From Pseudomonadota bacterium (GTDB lineage Bacteria > Pseudomonadota > Gammaproteobacteria > DAOUQR01), in the NCBI GenBank assembly GCA_030625525.1, contig DAOUQR010000031.1, positions 1 through 8,246 on the forward strand: a DNA stretch of 8,246 bases, in the 5' to 3' direction. Positions 1 to 6,000 of this stretch are shown piece by piece. The notes under the pieces are model-generated. The model was not told where the DNA came from. It searched no databases and saw only the letters and a program-made list of their open reading frames with translations. Every line of letters begins with the position of its first letter. Positions within the stretch are counted from its first letter, which is position 1. The position numbers and the translations under genes are program-made.

Positions 1-1446
1 CTGCGTAAAAACACTGGTGATGACCGTCGTCGCACCCACGACATGAATACAGCTAACTGGATTCCAGATCTATTCATGAAACGTGTTGCAGAAGACAAAG
101 ACTGGACACTGTTCTCACCCGATGAAACACCTGACTTACACGATTTATTCGGACTTGAATTTGAGCAAGCCTATGTTGCTCATGAAACACGTGCACAAAA
201 CGGTGAAATCAGAAACTACAAACAAATCTCAGCAAAAACTTTGTGGCGAAAAATGCTGAGTATGCTCTTTGAAACCGGCCATCCGTGGGTGACGTTCAAA
301 GATGCATGTAATATACGTTCGCCACAACAACACGTTGGTGTGATCCACAGTTCTAACTTGTGTACTGAAATCACGTTGAACACATCAAAAGATGAAGTTG
401 CTGTGTGTAATCTCGGTAGCATCAACTTACCCGCCCATATCAATGAGCAAGGTTTGGATGTTGAAAAGCTCGAGAAAACCATTAAAACAGCGATTCGCAT
501 GCTCGATAATGTTGTCGACATTAACTACTACGCAATTGATACAGCACGTAATTCCAACATGAAGCACCGTCCAATTGGTCTTGGCATAATGGGTTTTCAA
601 GATGCTTTATATAAAATGGGAATGACCTATGCATCAGATGCGGCTGTAGAATTTGCCGATGCATCCATGGAGCAGGTGAGCTACTTTGCCATTCAAGCGT
701 CGAATCAACTCGCGCAAGAACGCGGTAGTTATGAAACATTTGATGGTTCACTCTGGAGTGAAGGTGTTTTACCGATTGACTCGATTGAGATGCTGCAGGC
801 ATCACGTGGTGAGTATTTAGAGCAGGATCGCACCCAACGTCTTGACTGGAAAACATTGCGCGACCAAGTTAAATCACAAGGTATGCGGAATTCAAATGTG
901 ATGGCGATTGCGCCAACGGCAACGATTTCAAATATTTGTGGCGTATCGCAATCAATTGAACCGACCTATCAAAATCTATACGTCAAATCGAACCTCTCAG
1001 GTGAATTCACCGTGATTAATCCGTATTTAGTCCGCGAATTAAAAGCACTGGATCTCTGGGACGATGTCATGGTCAACGATTTGAAATATTTTAACGGTAG
1101 TGTGCAAACGATCACTCGCATTCCTGAAGACATCAAGCAACGCTATGCCACTGCATTTGAAATAGAATCAAAATGGCTAGTGGACTCTGCTTCACGTCGA
1201 CAAAAATGGATTGACCAAGGGCAATCGCTCAACTTGTACATGGCTGAACCTTCCGGCAAGAAACTCGACACACTCTATCGCATGGCTTGGATACGCGGTT
1301 TAAAAACGACGTATTACCTCAGAAGCTTAGGTGCCAGTAATGCCGAAAAATCAACAATCACGGATGGCGCTCTCAACGCTGTGAAAATCAATCCCGCACC
1401 ACAAGCGTGTTCGATTGATGATCCAGAATGTGAGGCTTGTCAGTAA
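1..1446 (+). CDS. nrdA: Ribonucleoside-diphosphate reductase class Ia, large (alpha) subunit, C-terminal part
   Basis: Reduces ribonucleoside diphosphates to deoxyribonucleotides in the cytoplasm, in complex with the radical-bearing NrdB encoded just downstream. The reading frame is open from base 1, so the first ATG at 43 is internal; 481 residues are present and the N-terminal half, where any ATP-cone domain would sit, is upstream. Numbering within the fragment: the finger-loop motif N-L-C-T-E at residues 119-123 supplies Asn119, the thiyl-radical Cys121 and Glu123. Cys136 ([10 protein letters not shown]) is the second partner of the active-site disulfide. The motif APTATISNI starts at residue 304. 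Tyr438-Tyr439 ([10 protein letters not shown]) are the radical-transfer tyrosine pair. The tail has Cys470, Cys477 and Cys480 (ending CEACQ), which shuttle electrons from thioredoxin or glutaredoxin. All key residues are intact. The sequence style matches the longer NrdA subtype of Pseudomonas and Legionella relatives rather than E. coli NrdA. Confidence 0.97.
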   Translation: MRKNTGDDRRRTHDMNTANWIPDLFMKRVAEDKDWTLFSPDETPDLHDLFGLEFEQAYVAHETRAQNGEIRNYKQISAKTLWRKMLSMLFETGHPWVTFKDACNIRSPQQHVGVIHSSNLCTEITLNTSKDEVAVCNLGSINLPAHINEQGLDVEKLEKTIKTAIRMLDNVVDINYYAIDTARNSNMKHRPIGLGIMGFQDALYKMGMTYASDAAVEFADASMEQVSYFAIQASNQLAQERGSYETFDGSLWSEGVLPIDSIEMLQASRGEYLEQDRTQRLDWKTLRDQVKSQGMRNSNVMAIAPTATISNICGVSQSIEPTYQNLYVKSNLSGEFTVINPYLVRELKALDLWDDVMVNDLKYFNGSVQTITRIPEDIKQRYATAFEIESKWLVDSASRRQKWIDQGQSLNLYMAEPSGKKLDTLYRMAWIRGLKTTYYLRSLGASNAEKSTITDGALNAVKINPAPQACSIDDPECEACQ

Positions 1447-1455
1447 ATAAAGGAC

Positions 1456-1480
1456 GGGGTCAGGCCTCAGGTCTGACCCC
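1456..1480. repeat. REP-like GGGGTCAG/CTGACCCC hairpin between nrdA and nrdB
   Basis: GGGGTCAG (1456-1463) is exactly complementary to CTGACCCC (1473-1480). The nine bases between add a G-T wobble and two C-G pairs, giving an 11-pair stem with a 3-base loop. No T-run follows, so it is not a standard terminator. It lies 10 bases past the nrdA stop and 20 bases before the nrdB Shine-Dalgarno. From memory, similar short GGGGTCAG palindromes occur as dispersed elements associated with REP-type (IS200-like Y1) transposases in gammaproteobacteria; that identification is inference. It could stabilise or attenuate the nrdA-nrdB transcript. Confidence 0.65.
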
Positions 1481-1512
1481 AATTAGCACGAAATTTAATA
1501 AGGGGAAAAAAC

Positions 1513-2649
1513 ATGCCTATTATGAACTGGGATGAACCAAAAACAGAAACAACAATCAATCAGGTCAATCCCGAAGACACAATAAACAAAGGCAATACCG
1601 GGCTCGAACAAATAGAAATGGGTGCAGCACGTATTCGCGTCGACGACAAACAAATCATCAATTGTCGCGCCGATTTAAATCAACTCGTGCCCTTCAAATA
1701 CACGTGGGCTTGGGATAAATATCTAACGGCTTGCGCCAATCACTGGATGCCTAATGAAATTAACATGGCAGCCGATGTTGCTTTGTGGAAAGATCCAAAT
1801 GGCCTAACACCGGAAGAACGCGTGATCATTAAACGCAACTTGGGTTTCTTTTCGACTGCTGATTCACTCGTCGCAAATAATCTAGTACTCGCTGTTTATA
1901 GACATATTACTAATCCAGAATGTCGTCAGTATTTATTACGACAAGCATTCGAAGAAGCGCTACACACACATTCTTATCAATACATCATTGAAAGTCTCGG
2001 CTTAGATGAAGCGGAAGTATTTAATATGTACCGCGAATTGCCTGCCGTTGCTAGAAAAGCTTCTTGGGCGTTACCGTTTACACAAAGCTTAAGTGATCCA
2101 CTGTTCCAAACAGGCACACTTAAAAATAACCAACGTTTGCTTCGCGACTTAATCGCTTTCTTTGTTATTTTTGAAGGCATTTTCTTCTACGTCGGCTTCA
2201 CCCAAATTCTTTCAATGGGTCGACGTAATAAAATGACAGGAACTTCTGAACAATTTCAATATATTTTACGTGATGAATCGATGCATATGAACTTCGGTAT
2301 CGACATCATTAACCAAATTAAAATTGAAAATCCAGAAACATGGACAGAAGAATTTCAACAAGACATGATTGCGCTCATCAAGGAAGGTGTTGATTTAGAA
2401 TATCAATACGCACGAGACACGATGCCAACAGGCATTTTAGGTATGAATGCAGAGATGTTTGAAGAATATCTCCACTTCATCGCCAACCGCCGCCTCGTAC
2501 AAATCGGCCTACCAGAACAATACCCGGGTGCCGAAAACTCTTTCCCCTGGATGAGTGAAATGATGGATCTCAAAAAAGAGAAAAACTTTTTCGAGACTCG
2601 CGTCACTGAATATCAAACAGGCGGAAGTTTATCTTGGGATGACGAATAA
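1513..2649 (+). CDS. nrdB: Ribonucleoside-diphosphate reductase class Ia, small (beta) subunit
   Basis: Houses the di-iron centre and tyrosyl radical that is passed to the NrdA active-site cysteine. Complete, 378 residues, close to the usual length for this family. All di-iron ligands can be placed by alignment from memory with E. coli R2: Asp117, Glu148, His151, Glu221, Glu255 and His258 (the last two in RDESMH). Tyr155, in EALHTHSY, is the radical tyrosine; its presence marks a normal class Ia enzyme rather than the Chlamydia-type class Ic, in which this position is Phe. Trp78 (HWMPNEI) matches the E. coli Trp48 of the radical pathway, and Tyr367 in the acidic tail ([12 protein letters not shown]) is a plausible counterpart of Tyr356. 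The first ATG is preferred over the Met at codon 4 because AGGGG ends 7 bases upstream of it. It follows nrdA by 66 bases, almost certainly in one operon, and is closed by a terminator. Confidence 0.98.
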   Translation: MPIMNWDEPKTETTINQVNPEDTINKGNTGLEQIEMGAARIRVDDKQIINCRADLNQLVPFKYTWAWDKYLTACANHWMPNEINMAADVALWKDPNGLTPEERVIIKRNLGFFSTADSLVANNLVLAVYRHITNPECRQYLLRQAFEEALHTHSYQYIIESLGLDEAEVFNMYRELPAVARKASWALPFTQSLSDPLFQTGTLKNNQRLLRDLIAFFVIFEGIFFYVGFTQILSMGRRNKMTGTSEQFQYILRDESMHMNFGIDIINQIKIENPETWTEEFQQDMIALIKEGVDLEYQYARDTMPTGILGMNAEMFEEYLHFIANRRLVQIGLPEQYPGAENSFPWMSEMMDLKKEKNFFETRVTEYQTGGSLSWDDE

Positions 2650-2673
2650 GTTTCCCAAGTTAAGAAAGCAACG

Positions 2674-2708
2674 AAACCCACTATCGCGCAAGCGGTAGTG
2701 GGTTTTTT
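2674..2708 (+). terminator. Rho-independent terminator of nrdAB
   Basis: CCCACTA (2677-2683) pairs with TAGTGGG (2696-2702). The stem continues inward through a T-G wobble and CGC/GCG to a GCAA tetraloop of the stable GNRA type, making 11 pairs. Three A bases before the stem can pair with the first T bases of the TTTTTT run that follows. It begins 25 bases after the nrdB stop and is well formed, so transcription of nrdAB should largely end here and the downstream giant gene should need its own promoter. Confidence 0.93.
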
Positions 2709-2727
2709 ATACTGCAATTCTCAATTT

Positions 2728-2836
2728 GAAAAGAATATCGATCGTCATCCTGTGGCTTGACCACAGGATCCAGAAAATACTTGGAAAATACTGGATCCTG
2801 TGGTCAAGCCACAGGATGACGCCCGATATTCTTTTC
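2728..2836. repeat. Long nested inverted repeat (MITE-like or palindromic intergenic element)
   Basis: Two 46-base arms (2728-2773 and 2791-2836) are reverse complements at 44 of 46 positions; the only mismatches are two adjacent bases (AT at 2741-2742 against the complement of CC at 2822-2823). They are separated by a 17-base spacer. Each arm contains its own smaller palindrome, ATCCTGTGG-CTTGA-CCACAGGAT, so the element can fold either as one long hairpin or as two short hairpins. Shorter GCAATT/AATTGC blocks outside (2714-2719, 2844-2849) may extend the symmetry imperfectly. From memory, GTCATCC...GGATCCAG palindromes of this kind are dispersed in many copies in Rickettsia and in intracellular gammaproteobacteria. 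No transposase gene is present, so any mobility would be in trans. No clear target-site duplication was found. Confidence 0.85.
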
Positions 2837-2933
2837 ATCATACAATTGCTGGCGTGCACTTCTCAATCAATTCGTCTTAAACAAACGCGATGTGATCGTT
2901 CTTTCCACAGATTTAAATATTAAAAAAGGATCT

Positions 2934-2961
2934 CTTAAGGTTTTGTTAAGCTTTGCTTAAT
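2934..2961 (+). promoter_or_regulatory. PmrA-box-like triple direct repeat, 11-base period
   Basis: Three half-sites read CTTAAG-N5-GTTAAG-N5-CTTAAT, beginning at 2934, 2945 and 2956, so each repeats after exactly one DNA helical turn. The known PmrA box is a direct repeat of (C/T)TTAA(G/T) separated by five bases. In Legionella and Coxiella PmrA controls Dot/Icm secretion genes and effectors. The site lies 60-88 bases upstream of the giant gene's start codon, on the same strand and with no other gene between, so it would regulate that gene. The spacing and sequence are directly visible; assignment to PmrA rather than another OmpR-family response regulator is inference. Confidence 0.5.
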
Positions 2962-2992
2962 AAACTCACAGCATGTTTTTGTTCTTGTTTTT

Positions 2993-2998
2993 TATCAT
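2993..2998 (+). promoter_or_regulatory. Candidate -10 element for the giant gene
   Basis: TATCAT matches the sigma-70 -10 consensus at five of six positions. No good -35 sits 16-18 bases upstream, which would suit an activator-dependent promoter served by the tandem repeat ending at 2961. Transcription would begin near 3005, leaving a leader of under 20 bases that includes the Shine-Dalgarno. TATTAT at 3003-3008 also matches five of six but would start transcription inside the ribosome binding site. In this AT-rich stretch such matches are expected by chance. Confidence 0.3.
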
Positions 2999-3021
2999 AC
3001 TTTATTATTGAGGATGTCATT

Positions 3022-6000
3022 ATGTTTAGTTCAAACGATCCAATGCTGAATATTCAACACGCGATTGAAGATTTCTTTAAGTTTTTCCTGGTCAAGGTGC
3101 ACGAAGCAGTTAAATCATCTACGCTGACAGACATTGATATTGACAAGATCATAATAACGCCTGCGACACAAAGGTACTCCACTATATTAAATCCCACTCT
3201 AAAAGCCATTACAGAGCGCGATGCTGGCTCAATTAAACGTGAAAAAATTTCTGAGTTCTATCGTGATGCATCTTTAGATTGTATACAGCAAATTGCTGAT
3301 ACCCTAGCTAAGGATCGATCAAAGACTTTAGAGATATATCATCAACACGAAAATAAATCTTTCGAATTATTATACGCCATTATCGAGCATCAACGCGAAA
3401 TGGTAGTGACAGGTCAACTCGCGAATGATATTTTAATGAAGAGGCCTGCCAAAAAATCCAACAGAAAAACCTTCAATTTTGCCAGCCTTAGTTCTGCAAG
3501 TTTTGGTGGCGGTCATTATCCTCGGGATCCCAGCGAATACCATCCGGGTAAAAAATATGGGGTACCTTATGGGTGCATATGGGGGCACATTGCCGAAAAT
3601 GATAAAATAGAGGAATTGACAGCCGATAACCTAAACACCCTCTACTCTAAAATCGTTATTGATTTGGAACAAGGTAATGCGCTTGAAAACAACTTAGTAA
3701 ACCTCGCCCCTTACATCAAACTTGCAGAAGAAGATAAACTCGCTTTACTGAAAAAACCAGCCGGTCAATCACTGCCGTTCAAAGAATTCAATGACTCACC
3801 ATTTCTAGAGGATCTCAACATATCACTCGACGATGGGATCGCTATCTGCTGTGCACGCAGTGAAGAGTTGGATCTGATCTTTGAGCATGTTCCAATTAAT
3901 GATTTTGAAAGTAATGATTGCTTAAACGTTGTAAAGGCTTATAACTTCAAAAACGCTCAAGACACTATCGCTACATTCCTTAGTAAACTTGAAGATGCTG
4001 ATTTAGTCGAAGCAATGTTTATTTTGACTAAAAAACGAGAAAGAATTCCTCGTTCAAATGATAATAACGGCCTGGAAAGAATCAATGACTCTATGGCAGA
4101 GTTAATGAAGCGGTTCAAAGAGAATACTGACGAGAAAATTAATCCGGTTAACATTTTCAATGTCTATTTCAAAAATGTCTCTGAAACAACTCGCTTTAAG
4201 GAGATTGAAAACATATTAACAACCGATACTGATAAATTAAAAGAACTCACTCGCCTAGAGATTAAGGCAGCATTTAATCGACACAAATATTTACCTGATG
4301 AACTCATCACTCAGCTCATTAATTTGGCAAGCGAGGCAATAGAATATGATCACCTTCTTTTATATAATGCCTTTGAGACAGGTGCAATGCGCTGGAAATA
4401 TCAATCAAACTATAATTTAAAATCAGTGATTGAGAAGACGTCGAAGATATTCCAACATCCTGATTGCGACTTCAAGTTTCTGTTAGATTTTATTGCCAAG
4501 AATATTGAACCAAAAACATTACACCGCGCATTTGAAAACGATGCAGATTTCCTCGCAGCAATCAAAACAACCATAACAAAATGCCCAGTGGAAAAAGACC
4601 TCTGTTCGACCTTAAAAACAAAATTAACGGTGTTGCTGAATACAAAAGACATCACACTCTCACATATCGACACGCTCGATTTCTTTTATTATAAAACCAT
4701 GACAGCTAAGTTAGGTTTCGATAGCGCACTCGAATTACTTCAACATCTCAGTTGTCCACAAGACGACAAAGACGACATGCTGGATCAACGCATCAAAAAG
4801 TTGATGAAAACTCCACTCTATCAAGCCCTATTAAATATTGTTCTAAAATCAGGAGCCACGCTGTTTGAGCAACTCGCAGTCAAATTACATCTGCTCCCAA
4901 TTACAATCAGCCGTGATATAGAGCAAGCTCTCAAGCTTGACTCATCAGCTGTAAATCTTTTATGCTTGCCCGTGGATAGAGGGGTGGAACACAGTTTAGT
5001 CAGCGTGTATTGCAGCTCGTTAATTTTCGATTCATTTGCCGGCCGGGACCTAGAGACAGATTCAACAATGGTTAAGCATCGCTATCTAAAAGCTTACCAA
5101 ACTGACATGGAACTTCTAACTCTGAAAGACAAGAACTTTCTTGAAGACGAAGAAAAAGAAAACTACGGCCTCTCATACAACCATGCAGCCTGCAATGGTT
5201 TCTATGACCACCTTGAAATGGTTGATTCCATTTTTACAGTAGGGCATCGGACTCCCATTGAATTCTACCTTTGGAAATTCATTCTTTTTGGAAGCAAAAA
5301 AGAAACGCTCGAGCACATTGCGACCCACATCTCTAAATCAAACATCGAACTCTCATCAAAGCAAGTCGCCTATCTATTTCAAAAATGCCTTGATTTGAAT
5401 AAAGGGAAAAACTTCGATAACCAATTAGAAACATTAATGGCAAGCATTTTAAAGTCTACGACTATTGCTTATCAAGATAATATAATCCACGATCTTATTT
5501 TCCACTGCCATAACTTGGATGCCGAATTAAATAAAAATACTCGAGTCAGAAAAGCATTCAAATCCGAGAAAAAAAGCATTCTATCCATAAGTAAATCCTT
5601 TATCGCACCTTCGCATGCGATAAAAAACCCGCTGAGAGATGCAATCGCCTCTGTGATATTAACACTCAAAGAGACACAAGAGCCTTTACAGATGGCTATT
5701 AAAAAGCTGAATCCTCAGTTAGCTAAAACACCAGTCAACGATAGATTTAAAGACATGGAAGGCAAAGAAATGGGACTTAGCCCCTTTCTCGCGCTGAGTG
5801 AAGAAGAAGAAGCTAACTTTCAACAACAATTTGCTCTACTACTTAAAGTTTATGGCCACAACGGAACATTCCTCGAATGCCTATATAAAGCAAAAGCATT
5901 TCATGCTATCCACTTATTTCTCAGGCACAATCTTTCCGATGGACCTCTCGATGATCTTCAGCTCGTCACTCGTTGTTTCGAATGCTTAAGCGAATCCATT

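Larger units (their letters stand above)
2650..3021. other. Gene-free intergenic region between nrdB and the giant gene
   Basis: Holds no credible gene. In order it contains the nrdB terminator, a large nested inverted repeat, an AT-rich stretch (2837-2933) in which I see no RNA gene or coding signal, a tandem triple TTAA-type site, a weak -10 candidate and the ribosome binding site of the next gene. One 65-codon frame opens at 2726 but runs straight through the palindromic repeat and has no Shine-Dalgarno, so it is not annotated. Confidence 0.8.

Noticed and set aside
521..856. 111-codon minus-strand ORF inside nrdA
   Set aside because: Lies wholly antisense to the conserved NrdA catalytic domain; the protein has no recognisable features and is a shadow of the real frame. 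The same applies to 216-521 minus.
1507..1700. Possibility that NrdB is a class Ic (tyrosine-less) or Mn/Fe variant, as in Chlamydia
   Set aside because: The radical Tyr155 is present in EALHTHSY and all six metal ligands are intact, so a normal class Ia subunit is the simplest reading.
1977..2606. Two 67-codon minus-strand ORFs inside nrdB (1977-2180 and 2403-2606)
   Set aside because: Antisense shadows of highly conserved NrdB coding sequence, with no ribosome binding site or family resemblance.
2726..2923. 65-codon plus-strand ORF after the nrdB terminator
   Set aside because: Its coding sequence is mostly the palindromic repeat, it has no Shine-Dalgarno, and it lies just behind a strong terminator. 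Spurious peptides from such repeats are common.
2946..2960. TTAAGC-TTT-GCTTAA inverted repeat as a separate operator or terminator
   Set aside because: The dyad arises from two adjacent TTAA half-sites of the direct-repeat array. The stem is short and AT-rich with no T-run, so the direct-repeat reading explains it better.
3014..3049. Upstream ATG at 3014 giving an 11-codon ORF overlapping the giant gene's start
   Set aside because: It overlaps the GAGG ribosome binding site with no spacing, so it is unlikely to be initiated; translation from 3022 has correct spacing.
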